From the NCBI GenBank assembly GCA_025463425.1, contig JAOBWQ010000330.1, positions 1-40,599 on the forward strand: a stretch of 40,599 bases of DNA. The letters are read 5' to 3'. Positions 29,891 through 37,987 of this stretch are shown piece after piece. This DNA is from Ilumatobacteraceae bacterium. Its GTDB lineage: Bacteria > Actinomycetota > Acidimicrobiia > Acidimicrobiales > Ilumatobacteraceae. The notes beneath the pieces were generated by a model, which did no database searches, was not told the DNA's origin, and saw only the letters and a program-made list of their open reading frames with translations. Position 1 is the stretch's first letter. Every line of letters begins with the position of its first letter. The position numbers and the translations under genes are program-made.

Positions 29891-31059
29891 CGGAACGTCC
29901 CGCTCTCGTCGGCGACGAGCTGCCGCACGCCGGAGGGTGCGCCGCACTGCTTCGCGCACGCCGACAGGTGCACCCCGCCAGGTGTGCTATCGGTCGCCAC
30001 CAGCTCGGCCGCCGCGATGCCGGTGTCGGCGTGAGCCCACCAGCATCCAGCTGACCCGACGCATGCCGAGATCGCTGCTTTCGGGTCGTCGCGGTCCACC
30101 ACCAACCCGAGGTCACCGAGCTCAGTCATCAGCTGTTGGGCGGCCGACGACGGCAGGCCGCAGAACGCGAACGAATGGTCGGGCGTGAGGCGCAGATCAG
30201 CGGCGTGGGTGGCGGCAAGGCCTGCCAAGGCGATGAGCACCTGGTGGGTCACTCTCCCGAGGAACGGTGCGGCGACGACGTTCACCCTTTGTGCATGGGC
30301 ATGGGGCACCATGCCGAGGATCCTGCCTGCCACCAGCGGCGGCGTTGCGGCCCGGGTGACGTGGGCTGTGCTCGCGGCGAGCCGGGCCGCAACGGTTGCG
30401 ATCCCGGTGATTGTGACTAGCTGGTCCATCCGTATCTGCTCGTCGACGCACCACTGCGTGGCCGCGACGGCAGAGCCGACCGGATCGTCGGTGGATCCGA
30501 TGGGTGCCCGGGTACCGCGCACGCAGATTTGCCAACTGCCATCACGTGTGGCCCGCAGTGCGACGTCGGCGTCGAGCCCGTCGAGCGGCCAGCTGCCGCA
30601 GTCGTCGACGACAATGCCGAACTTGCTTGGCGCGTTGCCAGCGATGCCGTCGACGAGCCGGGCGACGAGCGCTGCGACGACCGGGCGGCTGTCACACGCG
30701 GCGGCCTGGTCGTGCCCGGTCAACGGGTTCGCGACCACTGCCCTGAAGGCTTCCCGGCCCGGGTCGGCGCCGGCGAGACCGGCTTCGACGGCGGCTGCGG
30801 TCGCAAGGTCCAGGCGGTGGGCGGCGACGCCGCGGATCTGCAGGTTGGCCCGCGAGGTGATGTCGACGATGCCGGACCCGAACTCACCGGCCAGTGCCGC
30901 CACCGAGGCCAGCGCCGACGAGGTGACGAGTCCGCCTGGCACACGGATGCGGAGCAGCCAGCCGTCGCCGGTCTCCATCGGGTCGAGCACGCCCGGGCAC
31001 CAGCCGCGGGTCAGGCCGCGTGCGGGCCGCGGCTCGAGGGCGGGTTCGGACATCGTCAT
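29887..31059 (-). CDS. cobG: Precorrin-3B synthase CobG (nitrite/sulfite-reductase ferredoxin-like)
   Basis: RGWCPGVLDPMETGDGWLLRIRVPGG, SRANLQIRGV, CVGSAGCWWA...HLSACAKQCG (Fe-S cysteines). Confidence 0.9.
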   Translation of the reverse strand: MTMSEPALEPRPARGLTRGWCPGVLDPMETGDGWLLRIRVPGGLVTSSALASVAALAGEFGSGIVDITSRANLQIRGVAAHRLDLATAAAVEAGLAGADPGREAFRAVVANPLTGHDQAAACDSRPVVAALVARLVDGIAGNAPSKFGIVVDDCGSWPLDGLDADVALRATRDGSWQICVRGTRAPIGSTDDPVGSAVAATQWCVDEQIRMDQLVTITGIATVAARLAASTAHVTRAATPPLVAGRILGMVPHAHAQRVNVVAAPFLGRVTHQVLIALAGLAATHAADLRLTPDHSFAFCGLPSSAAQQLMTELGDLGLVVDRDDPKAAISACVGSAGCWWAHADTGIAAAELVATDSTPGGVHLSACAKQCGAPSGVRQLVADESGTFR

Positions 31060-31129
31060 GACCGGCAACCTAGCAGTCACGTAGGGCACCCTGCCCTACG
31101 TGAAACTTGGAAGTTGCTAGGCTCGCCCG
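31060..31129. promoter_or_regulatory. Divergent cobG/cobO promoter region with perfect inverted repeat CACGTAGGGCA-CCC-TGCCCTACGTG (31078-31102)
   Basis: Perfect 11-bp arms. It is flanked by TGCTAGG on each strand, giving TANNNT-like -10 hexamers (TAGGCT 31118-31123 plus; TAGGTT 31072-31067 minus) 6-7 nt from each start codon. Confidence 0.75.
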
Positions 31130-31651
31130 ATGGCCCAGGCATCGCGCTTTCTGATCAACACCGGCACCGGAAAGGGCAAGACCTCGGCCTCGATGGGTGT
31201 CATGGGACGCAGCTGGGCGCGCGGATGGAGCGTGTGCGTGGTGCAGTTCATGAAGAGCGAGAAGTGGAAGGTCGGTGAGCGCAAACTGGCCGAGCACTTG
31301 GGCATCGAGTGGTTCACGCTCGGCGACGGGTTCACCTGGGAGTCGACCGATCTCGACGAGACCGCGGCCAAGGGGCGCCACGCGTGGGAGATCGCTGCGG
31401 AGAAGATCTCGAGCGGTGACTACGACATGGTCATCCTCGACGAGGCCACCTACATCGTGAAGTACGGGTGGATGCCGGTCGACGATTTGGTCGCGGTCAT
31501 CTCCGCCCGCCCGGCCCGCACCAACGTGGTGATGACCGGCCGTTACGCCGCTCCGGAGCTGATCGAGATCGCCGACACCGTGACCGAGATGACGAAGATC
31601 AAGCATGCGATGGACGCCGGCATCTCTGCCCGCAAGGGCATCGAGTACTGA
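31130..31651 (+). CDS. cobO: Cob(I)yrinic acid a,c-diamide adenosyltransferase CobO (BtuR type)
   Basis: INTGTGKGKTSASMGVMGRSWARGWSVCVVQFMKSEKWKVGERKL...VILDEATYIVKYGW. Confidence 0.96.
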   Translation: MAQASRFLINTGTGKGKTSASMGVMGRSWARGWSVCVVQFMKSEKWKVGERKLAEHLGIEWFTLGDGFTWESTDLDETAAKGRHAWEIAAEKISSGDYDMVILDEATYIVKYGWMPVDDLVAVISARPARTNVVMTGRYAAPELIEIADTVTEMTKIKHAMDAGISARKGIEY

Positions 31652-31653
31652 GC

Positions 31654-33027
31654 GTGCTGATCTCCTCGGGGTCGTCGCTTCCCGCCCGGCTGGTGATCGC
31701 AGGCACGCATTCCGGGGTCGGCAAGACCACAGTCGCCACGGGTCTGATGGCGGCGTTGCGACGCTGCGGGCATCGTGTGGGGGCCGCCAAGGTCGGGCCG
31801 GACTTCATCGACCCCGGGTACCACTCCATCGCGGTCGGTCGCCCGTCGCGCAACCTGGACATCTGGATGAGCGGTAGCGATGCCGTCGTGCCGCTCGCCG
31901 CACGAGCCGGCGCCGGGGCCGACCTTCTCGTCATCGAAGGGGTCATGGGCCTGTTCGATGGGGCCGGTGACGGCACCCCGTCGTCGACCGCCGACGTCGC
32001 ACAGCTGCTCGACGCGCCGGTGATCCTGGTGGTCGACGCTGCGTCGATGAGCCAATCGGTGGCCGCGCTCGTCCACGGGTTCGCGACTCTCGACCCTCAC
32101 GTGCGTGTCGCTGGGCTGGTGCTCAACCGGGTCGGCAGCCCGGGCCATGAGACGTTGCTGCGTGACGCCCTGGCCCCGTCGGGGATCCCGGTCCTCGGGG
32201 TTCTGATGCGGGACGAGCGGCTGGTGTGGCGCGATCGGCACCTCGGCCTGATCCCCGTCGCCGAACGCGGCGACGACGTCGCCGCTTCGATCGACGTGCT
32301 CGCCGAGCTGATCGCGGCGCGTTGCGATCTTGCCGCCATCGCCCGGCTCGCTGCGACGGCACCAGCCCGGCCAGCCGGCGCTGTGGCGATGCCCTCACCG
32401 GTCGCCGGCGGCCCGGTGCGCATCGCCGTTGCCGCAGGACCGGCGTTCAGCTTCACGTACCCGGACAACCTCGAAGCCCTCGCTGCTGCGGGCGCCGAGC
32501 TGATCCCGTTCGACCCGTGCGTCGACGCTGCGCTCCCGGCCCGGGTGCAGGGCCTCGTCGCCGGCGGCGGGTTTCCGGAGGTCTACGCAGCAGAGCTGAG
32601 CGCCAACACGGCACTGCTCGCAGACGTCCGTCAACTCGTCACCAACGGGCTGGTGACCTGGGCCGAGTGCGGCGGGCTGCTGTGGCTGTGCGACCAGCTC
32701 GACGGCATGCCCATGGCGGGCGTCGTGCACGCCCGCTCCACCATGACCCAGCGCCTCACACTCGGTTACCGCACCGCGACAAGCACCACCGCGACGCCAC
32801 TCGGCACGGCCGGGCTCGTCTTGCGCGGGCACGAGTTCCATTACTCAACGACCGATCCAGACGGCGACCTGTTCGCACTGGGCGGGCGGCACGGCGCCGG
32901 TAGCAGCGGCTTCGGGAACGACCGCATGGTTGCCTCCTACCTGCACACCCATCTCGGCGCCCGCCCGGACGTCGCTGATGCGTTTGTCCGCGCCTGCACT
33001 GCCCTACGTCTGCCCTACGCAAGCTAA
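31654..33027 (+). CDS. cobB: Cobyrinate / hydrogenobyrinate a,c-diamide synthase CobB
   Basis: LVIAGTHSGVGKTTVATGLMAALRRCGHRVGAAKVGPDFIDPGYHS...CGGLLWLCDQLDG. GTG start. Confidence 0.95.
   Translation: MLISSGSSLPARLVIAGTHSGVGKTTVATGLMAALRRCGHRVGAAKVGPDFIDPGYHSIAVGRPSRNLDIWMSGSDAVVPLAARAGAGADLLVIEGVMGLFDGAGDGTPSSTADVAQLLDAPVILVVDAASMSQSVAALVHGFATLDPHVRVAGLVLNRVGSPGHETLLRDALAPSGIPVLGVLMRDERLVWRDRHLGLIPVAERGDDVAASIDVLAELIAARCDLAAIARLAATAPARPAGAVAMPSPVAGGPVRIAVAAGPAFSFTYPDNLEALAAAGAELIPFDPCVDAALPARVQGLVAGGGFPEVYAAELSANTALLADVRQLVTNGLVTWAECGGLLWLCDQLDGMPMAGVVHARSTMTQRLTLGYRTATSTTATPLGTAGLVLRGHEFHYSTTDPDGDLFALGGRHGAGSSGFGNDRMVASYLHTHLGARPDVADAFVRACTALRLPYAS
33000..33019 (+). repeat. Tandem direct repeat TGCCCTACG-tc-TGCCCTACG immediately upstream of the RHH-methylase gene
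   Basis: Two exact 9-mers with 11-bp periodicity, within the last cobB codons. The same 9-mer forms the cobG/cobO palindrome. Confidence 0.8.
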
Positions 33028-33037
33028 GGTCGGAGCC

Positions 33038-33925
33038 GTGCACAAGTCGTCGATCTACCTGCCGGACGAACTGAAGCGGGACCTGGGCGAACTGGCGGCC
33101 CGCACCGGTCGTTCCGAGGCCGATCTCATCCGCCACGCCATTGAGCGACTGCTGGCCATCAGCGACACTCCGACGGCACCAGCCGCTGCCCCGATGCCCA
33201 TCCACCCGCGCCCCGCGCTGATCGGCGTCGGTGTCGGACCCGGCGACCCAGGGTTGGTCACCGAGCGAGCCCGGGCGACGCTTGCCAGCGCCGACCGGGT
33301 GCTGGTCATCACCACCGACGTCCGCTCCGTCGGCCGCGCCGAGATGGTCGTACGCTCCGTCGCTCCCACGGCCCGGGTGCAACGGGTGCCGTTCGCCATC
33401 AGCGGCGACGCCACGACACGCCTCGCGTCACTGCACAACGTCGCCGCCGAGGCACTCGCCGCGCTCGACGCCGGTGAGCTCGTCGCCGTCGCCGTCATCG
33501 GCGACCCCGCGCAGTGGACCATCTTCCCCGACCTCGCCGCACGCATGAGTGCCCTTCGTCCTTCGCTGCACGTGAGTGCCGAACCGGGCATCACCTCGTA
33601 TCAGGCCGCGGCCGCATCCGCCGGCACCGCGCTCGGGACGGCAGGCGGGGCGCTGGTCGTCCTCGACGACGCCACCGACTTGCGCCGGCACCTCAAGACC
33701 GGCGACGACACGGTGGTGCTCTACAAGGCTTCCACCGATGCCGATACGTTGAGGTCGGCCGCGGCGCGAGCTGACCGGCACGACGCCATCGTCGCCGAGC
33801 TCAGCGGGCTCCCCGGCCAACGCCTCAGCCCACTCGACGACACCCCGTCCGGGCCGATCTCCTACCTCGCCACGATCGTGTTCCCTGCGCGGCACCCCGT
33901 CGCTGTCACGTCGGTCTCGGCATGA
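33038..33925 (+). CDS. Ribbon-helix-helix (CopG-type) domain fused to a CobI-like tetrapyrrole (corrin/porphyrin) methylase domain
   Basis: GTG start: VHKSSIYLPDELKRDLGELAARTGRSEADLIRHAIERLLA (RHH), linker, then ALIGVGVGPGDPGLVTERARATLASADRVLVI...VIGDPAQWTIFPDLAARM...SAEPGITSYQAAAASAGTAL in one frame. Confidence 0.88.
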   Translation: MHKSSIYLPDELKRDLGELAARTGRSEADLIRHAIERLLAISDTPTAPAAAPMPIHPRPALIGVGVGPGDPGLVTERARATLASADRVLVITTDVRSVGRAEMVVRSVAPTARVQRVPFAISGDATTRLASLHNVAAEALAALDAGELVAVAVIGDPAQWTIFPDLAARMSALRPSLHVSAEPGITSYQAAAASAGTALGTAGGALVVLDDATDLRRHLKTGDDTVVLYKASTDADTLRSAAARADRHDAIVAELSGLPGQRLSPLDDTPSGPISYLATIVFPARHPVAVTSVSA

Positions 33926-34722
33926 TCTCCTTCGTCGGCGCCGGCCCCGGCGCACCGGACCTGATCACTCTGCGCGGCGCGCAACGACTCGCTGCCGCCG
34001 ACGTCGTCATCTGGGCCGCGTCACTCGTGCCCGAGGGGCTCCTGCAGCACTGCCGCCGGGACGCGATCCGCCACGACTCCAAGACCATGACGCTCGAAGC
34101 GGTGTGCGCTGTGTACGCAACCCATCCGGACTCCGCCATCGTGCGGCTCCATTCCGGCGATCCCACCCTCTACAGCGCGATTGGCGAGCAGATCGCCTGG
34201 TGCCGCCAGCACGGGCGCGACCACGAGATCGTGCCGGGCGTCTCCTCGATGAACGCGACAGCCGCGCTCGCCGGCTGCGAGCTGACCATCCCCGGCGTCG
34301 CCCAGTCCGTCGTGCTCACCCGCCTCGCGTCCGGCACCAGGGCCTCGATGCCCGACCGCGAGAGCGTCCAGGCCTACGCCGCGACGGGCGCCACCATGGC
34401 GGTGTTCCTCTCTGCGGGCCACGTCGACGACCTTGCCGCACGCCTCCTCGAGAGCGGCTCGGCGTACTCGGCAGACACTCCCGTCGTCGCCGGTCATCGC
34501 GTCAGCTGGCCCGACGAGCAGCTGCTGCGCACCACCGTGGGCGCGATGGCCGCCGACGTGTACGCTGCCGGCTTCGAGGCCACCACCCTGTTCCTGATCG
34601 GCCCCGCCCTCGCCGGCGCCACCGACCAACGCAGCCACGTGTACGCGCCCAGCTACACGACACGGTTCCGTCCCGCGATCGACGACCATCCCACAGTCAC
34701 CAGCGTTGCGGCACATGGCTGA
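33922..34722 (+). CDS. cobM: Precorrin-4 C11-methyltransferase CobM
   Basis: MISFVGAGPGAPDLITLRGAQRLAAADVVIWAASLVPEGLL...RLHSGDPTLYSAIGEQ...VPGVSSMNATAALAGCELTIPGVAQSVVLTR. Confidence 0.96.
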   Translation: MISFVGAGPGAPDLITLRGAQRLAAADVVIWAASLVPEGLLQHCRRDAIRHDSKTMTLEAVCAVYATHPDSAIVRLHSGDPTLYSAIGEQIAWCRQHGRDHEIVPGVSSMNATAALAGCELTIPGVAQSVVLTRLASGTRASMPDRESVQAYAATGATMAVFLSAGHVDDLAARLLESGSAYSADTPVVAGHRVSWPDEQLLRTTVGAMAADVYAAGFEATTLFLIGPALAGATDQRSHVYAPSYTTRFRPAIDDHPTVTSVAAHG

Positions 34723-35932
34723 GATCACCGCTCACGATGCGATGGTGTCCGTGGTCGGCGTGATCGGCGGTGAGGTGTTCGGCCCCGCCGCACGGGACGC
34801 GATCGCTGACGCCGACGTCCTCGTCGGGTCGCCCCGCCACCTCGCTTGGTTCGACCACGCTCGATCGAGCGCACACGAACGGATCGAGCTCGTCGGCCCG
34901 CTCCCCGCGTTGATCGACCGCATCGCCGGACACCGCGTCGCCGGTCACCGGGTGTGCGTGCTGTCCTCCGGGGATCCAGGCTTCTTCGGCATCACCCGGC
35001 TGCTCGCCGAGCGGTTCACGCCCCGCGGCCTCCGGGTGCTGCCGGCACCATCCTCGGTGTCACTCGCATGGGCGGCCGCTGGCACGACCTGGGACGACGC
35101 CGACGTCGTGTCGGCCCACGGACGGCCACTCGGCGATGCCGTCGAACAGGCGCTGCACTCACCGAAGGTCGCAGTGCTCACCGCCCCCTCCAACCCTCCC
35201 GAAACCCTCGGCAAAGAGCTCCTCGCCCACGGCTGCGGACCGCGCCAGGTGGTCGTCGCCAGCCGCCTCGGCGAAACCGACGAGCAGATCACGCATACCG
35301 ACGTCGACGGGCTCGCCGCCGGCCAGTTCGACCCGATGTCGGTCGTACTGCTCGTCGCCCCCAGCGCCGGAGTCACCGCACCGACGCTGTCGTGGGGACG
35401 CCCGGAAGCCGACTACGCCCACCGGGCAGGGATGATCACCAAATCCGAGGTCCGCTCGATCGTCCTCGGCAAACTCGACCTGCCCCGCGCCGGCGTGCTG
35501 TGGGACGTCGGCGCGGGCAGCGGCTCGGTCGGCATCGAGGCCGCCACCGTCGCCCCCGGGTTGCGGGTCTACGCCATCGAGCGCAGCACCGACGATGCCG
35601 CCAACATCGAGACCAACGCCCGCCTGGTTGGCGTCGCCGCCAACCTGGACGTCATCGTCGGCATCGCCGCCGCAGCCTTGGCCTACCTCCCCACACCGGA
35701 CCGCGTGTTCGTCGGAGGCGGCGGGCTCGACGTCGTCGAGGCATGCTGGCAGCGCCTGCGACCGGGCGGCGTCCTCGTCGCAACCTTCGTCGTGCTCGAC
35801 CGCGCCGTCGCCGCGATGCAACTGCTCGGCTCGATGGTCCAGATTCACGTCGACCGCGCCGTGCCGGTCGGCGGTGTCGGCATGCGCCTCGAACCCACCA
35901 ACCCCACCTTCGTTTGCTGGGGACAACGATGA
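34715..35932 (+). CDS. cobL: Precorrin-6Y C5,15-methyltransferase (decarboxylating) CobL (CbiE-CbiT fusion)
   Basis: CbiE-like VSVVGVIGGEVFGPAARDAIADADVLVGSPRHL and CbiT-like LDLPRAGVLWDVGAGSGSVGIEAATVAPGLRVYAIER. Confidence 0.94.
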   Translation: MAEITAHDAMVSVVGVIGGEVFGPAARDAIADADVLVGSPRHLAWFDHARSSAHERIELVGPLPALIDRIAGHRVAGHRVCVLSSGDPGFFGITRLLAERFTPRGLRVLPAPSSVSLAWAAAGTTWDDADVVSAHGRPLGDAVEQALHSPKVAVLTAPSNPPETLGKELLAHGCGPRQVVVASRLGETDEQITHTDVDGLAAGQFDPMSVVLLVAPSAGVTAPTLSWGRPEADYAHRAGMITKSEVRSIVLGKLDLPRAGVLWDVGAGSGSVGIEAATVAPGLRVYAIERSTDDAANIETNARLVGVAANLDVIVGIAAAALAYLPTPDRVFVGGGGLDVVEACWQRLRPGGVLVATFVVLDRAVAAMQLLGSMVQIHVDRAVPVGGVGMRLEPTNPTFVCWGQR

Positions 35933-36321
35933 CACCACCCGGCCTGCCAAACCCCAAGAACGTCGTGCTCGGCATCGGCCTTTCCTCCCTGGCCACCGCC
36001 GACGAAGTGCGTGCACTCGTGCGCCACGCGCTCAGCGACCGCCACCTCGACCTCGCCGACGTCTGCCTCGTCGCCACCCGCGACCGGTTCGTCCACGACC
36101 GGCGCGTCAACCTCGGCGTTCCGGTCTATGGCATGACCGACGAACGCCTCGTCGCCGCCTCCGCCCCCTGCACGCGACCGGTCGGCCTGCAGGCACGCGT
36201 CGCCGAGACCGCTGCGCTGCTCGCCGCCGGCAGCCGCGACGCGCTGATCGGTCCCGTCGAACGCTCCGCACACGCCACCGTCGCCGTGGCTCAGCGCCGA
36301 CCCGGTGGAGTGCGACTGTGA
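35929..36321 (+). CDS. cobE: CobE / CbiG C-terminal-domain protein
   Basis: VVLGIGLSSLATADEVRALVRHAL...FVHDRRVNLGVPVYGMTDERLVA, between cobL and cobA. Confidence 0.8.
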   Translation: MTPPGLPNPKNVVLGIGLSSLATADEVRALVRHALSDRHLDLADVCLVATRDRFVHDRRVNLGVPVYGMTDERLVAASAPCTRPVGLQARVAETAALLAAGSRDALIGPVERSAHATVAVAQRRPGGVRL

Positions 36322-37040
36322 CCGTCCACCTCGTCGGCGCCGGACCGGGCGACCCCGACCTGCTCACCGTGCGCGCCGCCCGACTCATCGCCTCGGCCGA
36401 CGTCGTCGTCCACGATCGGCTTACCACGCCCGCCATCCTCGACATCGCCCCCGCCGGCGCGCTGCGCATCGACGTCGGCAAGTCCTCTGGCCATGCCGTC
36501 ATGCCGCAGAGTGAGATCAACCGGCTGCTCGTCGAGCACGGACGCACCGGCGCCTGCGTCGTGCGGCTCAAAGGCGGCGACCCGTACGTGTTCGGCCGGG
36601 GCGGCGAGGAAGCCGAGGAGCTCCAAGCCGCCGGCGTCGCGTTCGAGGTCGTGCCCGGCATCAGCTCCGCCATCGCCGCCCCGATGGCCGCCGGCGTGCC
36701 CGTCACCATGCGCACCCGGGCCCTCGCCTTCACCGTCGTCACCGGGCACGAAGACCCCGCCGGCCAGTCCACCGTCGGCTGGGAAGCCCACGCCGCCACC
36801 GGCGCCACGCTCGTCGTCCTGATGGGTGTCGGCCGGATCGCGATCATCGCCAAGCGCCTCATGATCGGCGGACTGCACCCCGACACCCCGGTCGCCGCGA
36901 TCCGCTGGGGCTGCACCCACCAGCAAGAGGTCGTGCGCACCACCCTCGCCGACGTCGGCCACGCCGACCTCGTCGCCCCTACCACCATCGTCATCGGCAC
37001 CGTCGCCGGACTCGACCTGCGCAGCGTCCCCCGCCCGTGA
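36318..37040 (+). CDS. cobA: Uroporphyrinogen-III C-methyltransferase CobA
   Basis: VHLVGAGPGDPDLLTVRAARLIASADVVVHDRL...VRLKGGDPYVFGRGGEEAEEL...VPGISSAIAAPMAAGVPVTMR. GTG start. Confidence 0.97.
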   Translation: MTVHLVGAGPGDPDLLTVRAARLIASADVVVHDRLTTPAILDIAPAGALRIDVGKSSGHAVMPQSEINRLLVEHGRTGACVVRLKGGDPYVFGRGGEEAEELQAAGVAFEVVPGISSAIAAPMAAGVPVTMRTRALAFTVVTGHEDPAGQSTVGWEAHAATGATLVVLMGVGRIAIIAKRLMIGGLHPDTPVAAIRWGCTHQQEVVRTTLADVGHADLVAPTTIVIGTVAGLDLRSVPRP

Positions 37041-37987
37041 CCACACGTACTCCCGGCGCACAGACCGGCATCCCACCCTCCGGCAGCCACGGCGGAGACG
37101 GCGCGAGAGTCGCCGCCGCGCTCGGCATCGACCCCGCGTCGATGATCGACCTCTCGGCCAGCATGAACCCGTTCGCCCCCGATGTCGCCGCGCTGCTCGC
37201 CGACCTGCTCCGCCGAGCAGGGTCCGCCGTGCACCGCTACCCCGATCCCACTGGCGCGACCATCGCGCTCGCCGATGCGATCGGCGCTGACGCCGACCAG
37301 CTCGTGCTCACCAACGGCGGCGCCGAAGCGATCGCGCTCACCGCCGCACACCTCCGAGTCGGCAACGTCATCGAACCCGAGTTCTCCCTCTACCGCCGCC
37401 ACCTGACCGCCGTCGATCCCGCCGCGGCCAGGTGGCGCTCCAACCCCTCCAACCCACTCGGCCAGCTCGCCGCACCCGAAGACACTGCCGGCGTGTGGGA
37501 CGAAGCCTTCTACCCCATCGCCACCGGACGATGGACCCGAGGCGACGCTGGCGCGTGGCAGCTGGGCTCGCTCACCAAGCTGTGGAACTGCCCCGGTCTG
37601 CGGCTCGGCTACGTCATCGCACCCACCGCCGACGAAGCGCACGCAATCCGTCACCGCCAACCCCGCTGGTCGGTCAACGGCCTCGCCCTCGCCGCGCTCC
37701 CCGAACTGCTCGCCGTCACCGACCTACCCAGCTGGTCGGCCCAGATCAACACTCTGCGGCACGGGTTCGCAACGGCGCTGCGCGGAGTCGGTTTCCACGT
37801 CACCGACACCGACTCCAACTGGCTCCTCGTCCACCACGCCAACCTTCGCGTCACCCTCGCCGGGCACGGCGTGCTGGTCCGCGACTGCTCCACGTTCGGA
37901 CTTGCCGGCGTCCACCGGGTCGCGCTCCCCCCGCCCCACCACTTCGACAGAGTGCTCGAAGCGTTCGCCTCCGTCCACGCACGATGA
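37037..37987 (+). CDS. cobC: CobC / L-threonine-O-3-phosphate decarboxylase-like PLP aminotransferase
   Basis: GGDGARVAAALGIDPASMIDLSASMNPFAPD...WQLGSLTKLWNCPGLRLGYVIAP (PLP lysine region). Confidence 0.9.
   Translation: MTTRTPGAQTGIPPSGSHGGDGARVAAALGIDPASMIDLSASMNPFAPDVAALLADLLRRAGSAVHRYPDPTGATIALADAIGADADQLVLTNGGAEAIALTAAHLRVGNVIEPEFSLYRRHLTAVDPAAARWRSNPSNPLGQLAAPEDTAGVWDEAFYPIATGRWTRGDAGAWQLGSLTKLWNCPGLRLGYVIAPTADEAHAIRHRQPRWSVNGLALAALPELLAVTDLPSWSAQINTLRHGFATALRGVGFHVTDTDSNWLLVHHANLRVTLAGHGVLVRDCSTFGLAGVHRVALPPPHHFDRVLEAFASVHAR

Noticed and set aside
28868-30034. 388 aa plus-strand ORF antisense to cobI/cobH
   Set aside because: Antisense to two unambiguous cobalamin genes, with Val/Asp/Gly-rich shadow composition.
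28488-30116. N-terminal ~540 aa of the 804 aa ORF containing cobJ
   Set aside because: Out-of-frame reading of cobI/cobH. Real CobJ starts at MNGRVTVVGLG (28487).
32930-33037. Upstream extension of the RHH-methylase ORF (MPPTCTPISAPARTSLMRLSAPALPYVCPTQAKVGA)
   Set aside because: It overlaps the cobB 3' end out of frame. The RHH segment begins right at the GTG at 33038, as typical RHH proteins do.
36107-37660. 517 aa minus-strand ORF antisense to cobE-cobA-cobC
   Set aside because: Shadow ORF; the plus strand carries recognisable CobE, CobA and CobC with coupled starts.
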